Of a stretch of DNA of 64,000 bases, positions 36,566 to 45,541 are shown one piece after another. The stretch lies in assembly GCA_902515205.1 (NCBI GenBank), contig CABXTU010000004.1, forward strand, positions 1 through 64,000. Direction: 5' to 3'. This stretch comes from an uncultured Pelagibacteraceae bacterium. Lineage in GTDB: Bacteria > Pseudomonadota > Alphaproteobacteria > Pelagibacterales > Pelagibacteraceae. The stretch's first letter is position 1. Each line of letters starts with the position of its first letter. The notes below the pieces were generated by a model that saw only the letters and a program-made list of their open reading frames with translations, did not search any database and was not told the DNA's origin. The position numbers and the translations under genes were made by a program.

Positions 36566-37623
36566 TTTGATTTAATAATAAATTGAACACCTAACCATCT
36601 CCACTTACCATCATCATTCAAAGAGCAGTTTACTCTACCTCGTCTAGGCTTAAATTTATCTCTAAATTTTATCGATAAGATGTTGTCAATAACTTCAATA
36701 TTAGATTGCTCCCAACTTTCACCCTCATTAGAGTAGCAATTAATTTTATCAATATTTTTTTGATCTGTAAAAAATTCAACATAAAATTTAGGAGGATTAC
36801 TTTTGTCAGTAAGCTTTTTTTCCTCTGGTCTTAGTTTTTTATATTCTAAAGGAAATGTTTCAATAATTGATTTGAATCTTTTAATTTTACCATAATGTTC
36901 ATTTATTGGAAATCTTGGTAATTCAAATTTTTCTTTATTAACATCTATAACACCAGAATGCTGTCCAAAAGATAGAACAAAATTATCTGAAATATAATCT
37001 TTCATAAATTTTGAATATTCACCAAAAGGATATGAAAAAAAAATTGGTATATATCCAATTTTTTCTAAAAAAATTTTATCTGCTGTCTTAATATCTAATA
37101 AAAATTTTTCATTAGTTTGATCAATTAAATAATCATGAGAATGTGAATGATGACCTATCATTGCAAAATCAGTTTTTTCTATTTCTCTAATTTGATCCCA
37201 AGTCATGTAGCCATTTCTACCCACGGGTTCGGTCGAGACAAATAATATAAACGGGATTTTATTTTTTTTCAAATAGGGCCATGCTTCTTTATAAAAAGAG
37301 GCAAATGCATCATCAATAGTAATCAAAATTTCTTTCTTTTTTCTTGGTTTATCAAAATTGATTTTAAGATCTTTAGGTTTAGAAAAATCAAAATTTGATT
37401 CTTTAATCATGTTCATATGTTTTTTAAAAATATTCATTTCGATATTTGTGGATGGATATTTTGACTCATTAAACCTATGATACATAATCGATAAAATACC
37501 TTCATCTTTTGAGTAACGTTTGATAACATCATCTTGGGCAAATGAGTTATAAGAAAAGCAAAAAATTAGAATGAATAAATTAATTATTGATGCAGCGAGT
37601 GAAAATATTTTTTTAATGATCAT
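36562..37623 (-). CDS. Exported polysaccharide deacetylase family protein
   Basis: A signal peptide (AASIINLFILIFCFSYNSFA) precedes a NodB-type deacetylase fold: ILSIMYHRFNE, ILITIDDAFASFYKEAWPYL with the metal-binding aspartates, IGHHSHSHDYL with metal histidines, and FFSYPFGEYS. The C-terminal ~90 residues are a separate beta-rich tail. It may deacetylate peptidoglycan or another glycan in the periplasm; the substrate is unknown. The signal peptide requires the start at 37623, which makes its 5' coding end overlap that of divergent tsaB by 53 bases. Confidence 0.85.
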   Translation of the reverse strand: MIIKKIFSLAASIINLFILIFCFSYNSFAQDDVIKRYSKDEGILSIMYHRFNESKYPSTNIEMNIFKKHMNMIKESNFDFSKPKDLKINFDKPRKKKEILITIDDAFASFYKEAWPYLKKNKIPFILFVSTEPVGRNGYMTWDQIREIEKTDFAMIGHHSHSHDYLIDQTNEKFLLDIKTADKIFLEKIGYIPIFFSYPFGEYSKFMKDYISDNFVLSFGQHSGVIDVNKEKFELPRFPINEHYGKIKRFKSIIETFPLEYKKLRPEEKKLTDKSNPPKFYVEFFTDQKNIDKINCYSNEGESWEQSNIEVIDNILSIKFRDKFKPRRGRVNCSLNDDGKWRWLGVQFIIKSN

Positions 37624-37957
37624 AAAACATAAAGATGTTTATAATATCAGTCATAAAAATAGCAAAACTAATTATGAAAGATTAGTAATTTTGATTAATA
37701 ATTTTTTAAATTCAAAAAAATTAAAGATACACAATATTTCAGCTATATATATAAATAGGGGACCCGGTAGTTATGCGGGAATAAGAAACTCACTTTCTGT
37801 AGTAAAAGCAGTACATTTAACAACGAAAATTGATTATTTTTGTTATAGTTTCAGTGATTTTACAAGCGAGAAAAATATTAAACATGAAAATATCCCTAAA
37901 TTATGTAATAAATTTAGCATAAAAAAAAATTTGATTAATCCTATTTACATGAGTTAA
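37571..37957 (+). CDS. tsaB: Shortened TsaB (tRNA t6A synthesis) protein
   Basis: The N-terminus MNKLIIDAASENIFL and the central INRGPGSYAGIRNSLSVVKA are those of TsaB, the TsaD-binding protein needed to make t6A37 in tRNA. Only 128 residues are present against about 230 in E. coli, yet the end (NLINPIYMS) resembles the family C-terminus (P-x-Y-x). The middle to C-terminal lobe therefore seems to have been lost. The N-terminal dimerisation region that contacts TsaD is kept. It is followed by fur; rimI, usual between them in alphaproteobacteria, is absent. Confidence 0.82.
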   Translation: MNKLIIDAASENIFLMIIKHKDVYNISHKNSKTNYERLVILINNFLNSKKLKIHNISAIYINRGPGSYAGIRNSLSVVKAVHLTTKIDYFCYSFSDFTSEKNIKHENIPKLCNKFSIKKNLINPIYMS

Positions 37958-37965
37958 AATTACTG

Positions 37966-38397
37966 ATGTCAGATGTTATTGAACAAAAATGTATTTCTAA
38001 AGGTGTTAAGCTTACCGATCAAAGGAAAATAATTGCTAAAGTTATATCAGAGTCGAAAATGGAATACGGCGACTCGGATCATCCTGATGTAGATGAGATA
38101 TATAACAGGGTTTCAAAAATTGATCCAAAAATAAGCATAGCAACAGTTTATAGAACAGTAAAACTCTTTGAAGAAGTTGGAATATTAACAAAGCACGATT
38201 TTAAAGGTGGTAAAGCAAGATATGAACCGATATTTGAAAGTCATCATGATCATTTAATTGATGTCAAAACTGGAGAAATCATCGAATTTGTTGATAATGA
38301 AATCGAAACACTACAAAAAAAAGTCGCAGAAAAATATGGCTATGATTTAATAGATCACAAACTAGAGTTGTATGGGGTTAAAAAAAAACCTCAATAA
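37966..38397 (+). CDS. fur: Fur-family metal regulator (Fur/Mur)
   Basis: The 143-residue protein has the winged-helix DNA-binding domain (KLTDQRKIIAKVI and ISIATVYRTVKLFEEVGIL) followed by the metal-binding HHDHLIDVKTGEIIEF. The CxxC zinc pair of E. coli Fur is replaced (DVKTG), as is usual in alphaproteobacterial Fur/Mur, which respond to iron or manganese. It sits directly before miaB with no gap. Whether it senses iron or manganese cannot be read from sequence. Confidence 0.92.
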   Translation: MSDVIEQKCISKGVKLTDQRKIIAKVISESKMEYGDSDHPDVDEIYNRVSKIDPKISIATVYRTVKLFEEVGILTKHDFKGGKARYEPIFESHHDHLIDVKTGEIIEFVDNEIETLQKKVAEKYGYDLIDHKLELYGVKKKPQ

Positions 38398-39723
38398 ATG
38401 AATCAAAAAATTTTTATAAAGACTTTCGGGTGTCAGATGAATGAATACGACTCTAATCGTATTTATGATTCTGTAAAAAGAATTGGATTTGAAAAAACAG
38501 ATAATTATGAAGATGCAAACTGCTATCTTCTCAACACATGTCATATTAGAGATAAGGCTAAAGAAAAAGTTTATCATGAGATAGGTAGGGTTAAAAAAAT
38601 TTTTAGAGCCAAAAAAAAACCTTTAGTTATAGTTGCTGGCTGTGTAGCTCAAGCAGAAAACCAGGAAATGTTAAAAAGGGAACCTTATATTGATTTAGTT
38701 ATAGGACCTCAAGCCTACCACAAAATTAATGATACAATTTTAAATTATACTGAAAAACAAAAAATTGAGGAAACAGACTTTGATGCAGTTAGTAAGTTTG
38801 AGTATTTAAGTAGAATAAAAAATCAATCGAGTGAATCTTCTTCTTTTTTAACCATTCAGGAAGGATGTGATAAATTTTGTAATTTTTGCGTTGTTCCTTA
38901 CACTAGAGGTCCTGAATATTCTCGACCTTTTAAACAAATTATTAATGAGGCAAAAAATTTAGCTGATCAGGGAAGTAAAGAGATTGTTTTACTGGGGCAA
39001 AATGTTAATTCTTATAAGTATAACGGATTCAAATTATCAGATTTAATTTTAGAAATTGAAAAATTAAATCAAATTCAAAGAATCAGATATACCACTTCAC
39101 ACCCAAAAGACATGACAGACGATTTAATTGATGTTTACAAATATTCTAAAAAGCTTATGCCCTTAATTCATTTACCAGTTCAAAGTGGATCCGATAAGAT
39201 TCTAAATTTGATGAATAGAAAACACTCAATTAAAGAATATTTAAATGTCTATGAAAAGTTAAAAAAAATTAATTCATGTATAGAGTTTTCTAGTGATTTT
39301 ATCATCGGCTATCCTGGAGAAGATGAAAGGGAATTTAATCAAACTTATAATTTGATTAAAGAGTTAAAATTTATAAATTCTTACTCTTTTATTTTCAGTC
39401 CAAGACCAGGTACAGTTGCAGATAAATTAAAGTTAATTGATAAAAAAAAATCTTTAAAAAGACTAAAAAAAATACAAAGCTTGTTATTTAAAATTCAAAT
39501 TAAAAAAAATAAATCTTTAGAAAATAAATTATTAAAAGTTTTGGTTGAAAACAAAACTAAGGACAACAAAAGGTTGTTTGGGAGATCAGAATATATGACT
39601 GCGGTTATATTAGAAGGTAAAGAAGATTATGTAGGGCAAACAGTGAATGCAAGAATTATTAGTAGTAATCAAAATAGTTTATTTGGTAAGATTGATCAAT
39701 CTAATAACAAGAAGGTAGCTTAA
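38398..39723 (+). CDS. miaB: tRNA-2-methylthio-N6-dimethylallyladenosine synthase MiaB
   Basis: MiaB is a radical-SAM methylthiotransferase acting on i6A37 of tRNA. It has the N-terminal UPF0004 domain (FIKTFGCQMNEYDS), the radical-SAM motif CDKFCNFCVVPYTRG, and a C-terminal TRAM domain. At 441 residues it is full length. It starts directly after the fur stop codon and precedes phoH, the usual alphaproteobacterial order. Confidence 0.97.
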   Translation: MNQKIFIKTFGCQMNEYDSNRIYDSVKRIGFEKTDNYEDANCYLLNTCHIRDKAKEKVYHEIGRVKKIFRAKKKPLVIVAGCVAQAENQEMLKREPYIDLVIGPQAYHKINDTILNYTEKQKIEETDFDAVSKFEYLSRIKNQSSESSSFLTIQEGCDKFCNFCVVPYTRGPEYSRPFKQIINEAKNLADQGSKEIVLLGQNVNSYKYNGFKLSDLILEIEKLNQIQRIRYTTSHPKDMTDDLIDVYKYSKKLMPLIHLPVQSGSDKILNLMNRKHSIKEYLNVYEKLKKINSCIEFSSDFIIGYPGEDEREFNQTYNLIKELKFINSYSFIFSPRPGTVADKLKLIDKKKSLKRLKKIQSLLFKIQIKKNKSLENKLLKVLVENKTKDNKRLFGRSEYMTAVILEGKEDYVGQTVNARIISSNQNSLFGKIDQSNNKKVA

Positions 39724-39734
39724 AACTGAATAAT

Positions 39735-40721
39735 TTGAAAAAAAAAAATTTAGAACAAAGTTTAAAGTTTGTATATTCAGATAATGACACAATAAGTGTA
39801 ATATTTCATGATAATAATTTGTTAATGGGTGTGGTCGGTGAGTTTAATAAAAATTTAAAGGAATTGGAAAAAATTACGAATTCAAATTTGTACTCTAGAG
39901 GAAATTCTATATTAATTAAATCAAATCCTCAAAAAAATGAAATATTGAAAAATGCAATTCAATTTTTAGCTAGTCAATTTATTAATAATGGCAATATAGA
40001 AAATAAAGATATAGTTTCATCATTAGATAAATTTATGATTAATGAAAAAGTTAAAAATGACAATATAACTGATATCATTAAGACTCCTAAAAAATCTATA
40101 ATTCCCAGATCAAAAAAACAAAAAGGATACGTAAGAGCTTTAAGAAATAGTGATATAATAATTTCAGCAGGACCTGCAGGAACTGGAAAGACTTTTTTAG
40201 CAGTAGCAGTAGGCCTAACAATGTTGTTAGAAAAAAAGATTGAAAGAATAATTTTATCTAGGCCTGCTGTCGAAGCTGGTGAACGTCTTGGATTTTTACC
40301 AGGTGACATGAAGGAGAAAGTTGACCCTTATCTAAGACCTTTATATGACTCTCTTTATGATCTTTTTGATTTTGAAAAGATACAGCGGATGATTGAAATT
40401 GGTGATATAGAAATTGCACCATTAGCTTTTATGAGAGGAAGAACACTTAAAAATTCTTTTGCTATTTTAGATGAAGCTCAAAATGCAACAGATACTCAAA
40501 TAAAAATGTTTTTAACTCGGATTGGTGAGAATTCAAAAATTGTAGTTAATGGCGATCCATCACAAATAGATCTCCCCAATAAAAATATGTCCGGTTTGAC
40601 TAGATCTAAAGAGTTATTAGGTCATTTAGATGAAATATCAGTTGTTGATTTTGATCATTCAGATGTTGTAAGACATCCTTTGGTCTCAAAAATTGTAAAA
40701 GCCTATTCTAAAAATGATTAA
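39735..40721 (+). CDS. PhoH-like ATPase
   Basis: The 328-residue protein has an N-terminal KH-like region and a PhoH NTPase domain with Walker A SAGPAGTGKTFLAVAVG and Walker B FAILDEAQNAT. The start appears to be TTG at 39735, since no ATG is near. PhoH-like ATPases are linked to RNA metabolism and typically lie before ybeY, as here. The gene ends 8 bases inside ybeY. Confidence 0.93.
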   Translation: MKKKNLEQSLKFVYSDNDTISVIFHDNNLLMGVVGEFNKNLKELEKITNSNLYSRGNSILIKSNPQKNEILKNAIQFLASQFINNGNIENKDIVSSLDKFMINEKVKNDNITDIIKTPKKSIIPRSKKQKGYVRALRNSDIIISAGPAGTGKTFLAVAVGLTMLLEKKIERIILSRPAVEAGERLGFLPGDMKEKVDPYLRPLYDSLYDLFDFEKIQRMIEIGDIEIAPLAFMRGRTLKNSFAILDEAQNATDTQIKMFLTRIGENSKIVVNGDPSQIDLPNKNMSGLTRSKELLGHLDEISVVDFDHSDVVRHPLVSKIVKAYSKND

Positions 40722-41175
40722 TATTAAAGTCTTCTCAGAGGAGAGGGCCTGGTCAAAAAGACTAAAAGATAGAAATTTTTTTTTTAAAAAAATTTGTAAA
40801 GCTTTTCCTAAGAAATATAGATTTTTAAATAAAAAAGTAAGCCTTACTTTATTGCTTTCAAATAATAAAAATATAAAAAAATTAAATAAAAATTTTAGAA
40901 AAAAAAACAAACCAACTGATATTTTATCATTTCCTTTTGAAAAAAAATTAAAGATAAATAAAGAAACTTATATTGGGGATATTATTATAAGTTATGATTT
41001 CATAGATAAGCCTAAATCTCAAAAATCGATTATTTTTAAAAAAAAATTAATTAAGATATTTATCCATGGTTTTCTTCATTTATTAAATTTTGATCATAAA
41101 AAATATAATGATTACAAAAAAATGCTAAAAGAAGAAAAACAAATATATCAATCAATAATTCAGAAACTAAATTGA
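40714..41175 (+). CDS. ybeY: Endoribonuclease YbeY (rRNA maturation factor)
   Basis: YbeY is a zinc endoribonuclease involved in 16S rRNA 3' maturation and ribosome quality control. The signature HGFLHLLNFDHKKY supplies the three metal histidines, and NKPTDILSFPFE is the second conserved segment. The 153-residue length is normal. Overlaps tie it to phoH and lnt. corC, which commonly lies between ybeY and lnt, is missing. Confidence 0.94.
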   Translation: MINIKVFSEERAWSKRLKDRNFFFKKICKAFPKKYRFLNKKVSLTLLLSNNKNIKKLNKNFRKKNKPTDILSFPFEKKLKINKETYIGDIIISYDFIDKPKSQKSIIFKKKLIKIFIHGFLHLLNFDHKKYNDYKKMLKEEKQIYQSIIQKLN

Positions 41176-42716
41176 ATATTAAAGTATATAAAGATTTTTT
41201 ATTTTTAATTATTTTAGGTATGCTAACTTCATTGAGTTTACCTCCCTTGAATTATTTTTTTATTAATTTTTTAACATTCTCTCTTTTTTTTTTATTTTTA
41301 ATCCATAAATCCAATGGAAATTTAAGTGCTAGAATTTTCTTTTTTTATGGGTGGTTATTTGGGTTTGGTTATTTTATTACCAACTTATATTGGATATCTA
41401 TATCTTTAACCTATGACCCAAACTTTAGGTTTTTAATTCCGTTATCTATAATTCTTATACCGACATTCTTGTCGATATTTTATGGATTTGTCTCACTTTT
41501 TTTTATAATTTTAAAACCAAAAAGTATAATAAGTTCGCTTCTAGTTTTTTCTTTAATTTTTGGAATATTAGAATTTATTAGGGGGATAATCTTTTCTGGT
41601 TTTCCTTGGAACTTAATCATTTACAGTTTGTCAAATCAGTTAGAGGTTTTAAGTATAACCTCTATAATAGGTACTTATGGATTTAATTTACTTTGCATTT
41701 CTTTATTTTCGAGTCCAGCAATTCTAATATTAAAATTTGATAAAAAAAATTTAGGAGTTTTTCTTTTATTTTTAGTTTTAACTATATCTTTTTATATTTA
41801 TGGACTTTATTACAAGGAAAAATTTAAAGAAATAAACCTAGAGTCTTATGATTATAAGATAAGAGCCATAGGATCAAATATTACCCTTGACAGATTTTAT
41901 ACTAAAGTAGATTCCATCTCAGTTATCGAAGACTTGATTAAGATAAGCGAACCTGAACCGAGTGATAAAACAATTTTTATTTGGCCAGAGGGAATTCTTC
42001 CAAATATTTCACAAAAGGATTTAATCAATTATAGTCAGTTATTTGAAGAAAATTTTAATCAAAACCACATATTGATAATGGGAGTTAATAGTCAAGAAGT
42101 AAAAGAAAGATCTAAAGATTATTTTAATTCATTTTCCGTATATGATTATAAATTAAATTTACTAAACTCTTATAACAAAATTAATTTAGTTCCCTTTGGT
42201 GAATTTTTACCTTTTGAAAATCTTTTATCAAAAATAGGTTTAAGATCTTTAACTAATAACTATCAATCATTTTCAAGAGGTGATCTAAGAAAAACCATAG
42301 AAATTGTACAACCAAATTTTTCATTAAAAATTTTACCCCTTATCTGTTATGAAATAATCTATTCAGGTAATTTATTTAATAATCTTGATTTTGATCTTAT
42401 CATTAATATTTCAGAGGATGGATGGTTTGGTCAATCAATTGGACCAAAACAACATTTTGTACACAGTATAATAAGAGCAATTGAAAGTGGAAAATATATT
42501 GTTCGTTCATCAAATAATGGAATTGCAGCAATAATAAATCCATTGGGAAATGTAGAAAAAAGTGTGAACTATAGAAAGACAGGATACATTGATCTTAAAG
42601 AAAGGAGGACGATACAACCTACAATATTTTCTATGTATGGAAACAAAATATTCGGATTATTAATTTTATTGTATATTTTTTTAATATTTTCATTTAATAA
42701 AATTAGATATGAGTAA
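41172..42716 (+). CDS. lnt: Apolipoprotein N-acyltransferase
   Basis: Lnt adds the third acyl chain to lipoproteins in the inner membrane. The 514-residue protein has about six N-terminal helices and a nitrilase-like domain with the catalytic set: glutamate in [10 protein letters not shown], lysine in [13 protein letters not shown], and cysteine in [14 protein letters not shown]-terminal helix closes it. The start is a TTG overlapping the ybeY stop (TTGA). Its end overlaps metK by 8 bases. Several lipoprotein genes in this window would be its clients. Confidence 0.95.
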   Translation: MNIKVYKDFLFLIILGMLTSLSLPPLNYFFINFLTFSLFFLFLIHKSNGNLSARIFFFYGWLFGFGYFITNLYWISISLTYDPNFRFLIPLSIILIPTFLSIFYGFVSLFFIILKPKSIISSLLVFSLIFGILEFIRGIIFSGFPWNLIIYSLSNQLEVLSITSIIGTYGFNLLCISLFSSPAILILKFDKKNLGVFLLFLVLTISFYIYGLYYKEKFKEINLESYDYKIRAIGSNITLDRFYTKVDSISVIEDLIKISEPEPSDKTIFIWPEGILPNISQKDLINYSQLFEENFNQNHILIMGVNSQEVKERSKDYFNSFSVYDYKLNLLNSYNKINLVPFGEFLPFENLLSKIGLRSLTNNYQSFSRGDLRKTIEIVQPNFSLKILPLICYEIIYSGNLFNNLDFDLIINISEDGWFGQSIGPKQHFVHSIIRAIESGKYIVRSSNNGIAAIINPLGNVEKSVNYRKTGYIDLKERRTIQPTIFSMYGNKIFGLLILLYIFLIFSFNKIRYE

Positions 42717-43875
42717 TCTTAAAAATTATCTTTTTACAAGTGAGTCAGTTTCTGAAGGACATCCAGATAAAGTATGTGATAGAATTTCAGACATGGTTGT
42801 CGATACCTACTTAGATATGGAGCCACAAGCTAGAGTGGCCTGCGAAACTTTAACAACTACAAATAAAGTCGTATTGGCTGGAGAAACAAGAGGACCTGAT
42901 ATTAATAAAAACGAATTAATATCTAAAGTTAGAGATTGTATTAAAGATATTGGTTACGATCAAGACGGCTTTACTTGGAAAGAAGCAACAAAGATTGAAA
43001 GCCATCTACACTCTCAATCAGCTGATATTGCAATGGGAGTAGATTCATCTGGCAACAAAGACGAGGGTGCTGGTGATCAAGGAATAATGTTTGGATATGC
43101 ATGCAACGAAACAGAGGCTTTAATGCCTGCTCCAATTCATTATTCTCATAAAATTCTTAGATTGATGGCTCAAGATAGAAAATCAGGAAATCTCAATGGA
43201 ATAGAACCAGACTCAAAAAGTCAGATTACTATTGAATATAAAGATGGCAAACCATCAGCTGTGAAATCAGTGGTGATCTCTACACAACATTCTAAAGATA
43301 TCAATCTAACAAAAGTAAAAGAACTTTGTATGCCGTACATTGAAAAATCTATTCCAAAAGATTTATTAGGAAAGTTAGATGCAAATGAAATTTATATAAA
43401 CCCTACAGGAAATTTTGTAATTGGTGGTCCAGATGGAGATAGTGGTTTGACTGGTAGAAAAATTATTGTTGATACTTATGGAGGTGCAGCACCTCATGGC
43501 GGTGGAGCATTCTCAGGAAAAGATCCAACAAAAGTTGATAGATCAGCAGCATATGCTTCAAGATATGTTGCAAAAAATATTGTTGCTTCAGGAATTGCAG
43601 ATAAGTGTTTAATTCAATTAGCATATGCCATAGGTGTTTCTAAGCCTTTATCCATTTATGTAGATTTATTTGCTAATGATGAGGAAAAAAACAGACATGT
43701 TGAAAAATTGATAAATGAAAATTTTGATTTAAGTCCTAGAGGAATTAGAGAAATGTTGGGTTTAAATAAAGCAATATATCAAAAAACAGCTGCATATGGT
43801 CATTTTGGAAGAGAACCAGAGTCTGATGGTTCGTTTTCATGGGAAAAAACTGATAAATCTGGAGTTTTCAAATAA
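42709..43875 (+). CDS. metK: S-adenosylmethionine synthetase
   Basis: MetK makes SAM from methionine and ATP. The hexapeptide [12 protein letters not shown] and the [16 protein letters not shown] loop are diagnostic, as is the N-terminal [16 protein letters not shown]. The 388 residues are full length. The start lies inside the lnt end, so no SAM-sensing riboswitch can precede it here. An intrinsic terminator follows. Confidence 0.98.
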   Translation: MSNLKNYLFTSESVSEGHPDKVCDRISDMVVDTYLDMEPQARVACETLTTTNKVVLAGETRGPDINKNELISKVRDCIKDIGYDQDGFTWKEATKIESHLHSQSADIAMGVDSSGNKDEGAGDQGIMFGYACNETEALMPAPIHYSHKILRLMAQDRKSGNLNGIEPDSKSQITIEYKDGKPSAVKSVVISTQHSKDINLTKVKELCMPYIEKSIPKDLLGKLDANEIYINPTGNFVIGGPDGDSGLTGRKIIVDTYGGAAPHGGGAFSGKDPTKVDRSAAYASRYVAKNIVASGIADKCLIQLAYAIGVSKPLSIYVDLFANDEEKNRHVEKLINENFDLSPRGIREMLGLNKAIYQKTAAYGHFGREPESDGSFSWEKTDKSGVFK

Positions 43876-43933
43876 TCAATAAAAGTTGAAAATACAAAAA
43901 AAATAATTATATTCCATCTACACTGTTGAATTA

Positions 43934-43962
43934 AAAAAATGGGCTTTAGCCCATTTTTTTTT
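43934..43962 (+). terminator. Intrinsic terminator between metK and nusA
   Basis: A G+C-rich hairpin, ATGGGC-TTTA-GCCCAT, is flanked by an A run and followed by nine T. The tail ends 15 bases before the nusA ATG, with the nusA ribosome-binding site (GGAG) right after it. It separates the lnt-metK unit from nusA, although a read-through or attenuation role is possible. Confidence 0.9.
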
Positions 43963-43977
43963 GGAGCTAATTAAAAT

Positions 43978-45531
43978 ATGTTAAATAAAAGAGCGGATAA
44001 ATTAGAATTACTAAGAATTGCTGAAGCAGTAGCATTAGAAAAATCTATAGATAAAGAGTTAATTATAAGTTCTATGGAAACTGGAATTGCTAAAGCTGCA
44101 AAATCTAAATTCGGTCAAGACAATGAAATCAAAGTATCTATAAATAGAGATAGTGGAGACATTGAAATCTTTAGAAAATTAATAGTCACTGAAAATCCAG
44201 AGAATACGAACACGGAAATTAAATTAGAAGATGCAATTAATTTAAATGAAACCAACAAGGATAAATCTATTGGAGATGAAGTACTCCAGCCATTACCATC
44301 CTTTGATTTTGGAAGAATAGCAGCTCAGACAGCAAAACAAGTAATTAGTTTTAATGTGAGAGAGGCTGAAAGAGAAAGGCAATTTAATGATTTTATAGAT
44401 AAAAAGGATACAATTTTAAGTGGTATTGTAAAACGGTTGGAATTTGGAAATGTAATAGCAGACTTAGGAAAAACTGAAGCAATAATTCAAAAAAATGAGC
44501 TGATACCTAGAGAGAATATTAAGGCTGGAGATAGAGTAAAGGCATATTGTTACGATGTTAGAAGAGAACCAAGAGGTCAACAAATATTCTTATCAAGAGC
44601 ACATCCAAAATTTATGGAAAAACTTTTTGTTCAAGAAGTTCCAGAAATTTATGATGGACTAATCGAAATTAAATCATCATCAAGAGACCCTGGAAGTAGA
44701 GCAAAAATTTGTGTTAAAGCGGTAGATACATCTCTTGATCCAGTTGGAGCATGTGTAGGTATGAGGGGATCAAGAGTACAAGCTGTTGTAAATGAATTAC
44801 AGGGTGAAAAAATTGATATAGTTAATTGGTCTGATGACCCAGCTATTCTAGTATCTAATGCACTATCACCAGCAGAAGTGCAAAGAGTTAACGTAGACTC
44901 GGAAAGAAAAAAACTTGACGTTATTCTCACAGAGGAAAATTTAAGTAAAGCTATAGGAAGAAGAGGGCAAAATGTAAGATTAGCAACTAAATTATTGAAT
45001 TATGAGATCAATATAATGACTGATGCCGAAGACTCCGAGAGAAGACAACAAGAATTTAAAGAGAAAACTGAAAATTTTGTTAAGAATTTAGAATTAGATG
45101 AAACCCTTGGTCAATTATTAGTTGCAGAGGGATTTTCTTCGATAGACGATATTAAAGATAGTACAAAAGAAAATTTAGTAAAAATTGAGGGAATAGAGGA
45201 AGATACTGCTGAAGCTTTAATTGAAAGAGCTCAAGAATTTTATAAAAAGGATCAAGAAGATATTTCTGAAAGAATTAAAGAATTAGGTTTAGACGACTCA
45301 TTAATAAACTTAAAAGGACTTACTCCTGGAATGTTAGTAACTCTGGGGGAACAAAAAATTTTGACCTTAGAGGATTTTGCAGATTTAGCCTCAGATGAAC
45401 TCACAGGAGGATATGATGTTATTAAAGGTGAGAGAGTAAAAATTCAAGGATACCTTGAAGATTTTGCTTTATCTAAAGAAGAAGCGGACGGACTGATTAT
45501 GAATGCAAGAAAAATTATTTACAAAGATTGA
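43978..45531 (+). CDS. nusA: Transcription elongation/termination factor NusA
   Basis: The 517-residue protein has an N-terminal RNA-polymerase-binding domain, an S1 domain (GIVKRLEFGNVIADLG), KH domains (DPVGACVGMRGSRVQAVV and AIGRRGQNVRLATKL) and two C-terminal acidic helix-hairpin-helix repeats. rimP, normally just upstream, is absent from this locus. infB follows after about 10 bases. Confidence 0.97.
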   Translation: MLNKRADKLELLRIAEAVALEKSIDKELIISSMETGIAKAAKSKFGQDNEIKVSINRDSGDIEIFRKLIVTENPENTNTEIKLEDAINLNETNKDKSIGDEVLQPLPSFDFGRIAAQTAKQVISFNVREAERERQFNDFIDKKDTILSGIVKRLEFGNVIADLGKTEAIIQKNELIPRENIKAGDRVKAYCYDVRREPRGQQIFLSRAHPKFMEKLFVQEVPEIYDGLIEIKSSSRDPGSRAKICVKAVDTSLDPVGACVGMRGSRVQAVVNELQGEKIDIVNWSDDPAILVSNALSPAEVQRVNVDSERKKLDVILTEENLSKAIGRRGQNVRLATKLLNYEINIMTDAEDSERRQQEFKEKTENFVKNLELDETLGQLLVAEGFSSIDDIKDSTKENLVKIEGIEEDTAEALIERAQEFYKKDQEDISERIKELGLDDSLINLKGLTPGMLVTLGEQKILTLEDFADLASDELTGGYDVIKGERVKIQGYLEDFALSKEEADGLIMNARKIIYKD

Positions 45532-45541
45532 GTGATGAACT

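Noticed and set aside
43876-43977. Riboswitch or small RNA between metK and nusA
   Set aside because: The only structure seen is the ATGGGC-TTTA-GCCCAT hairpin with T tail, fully explained as a terminator.
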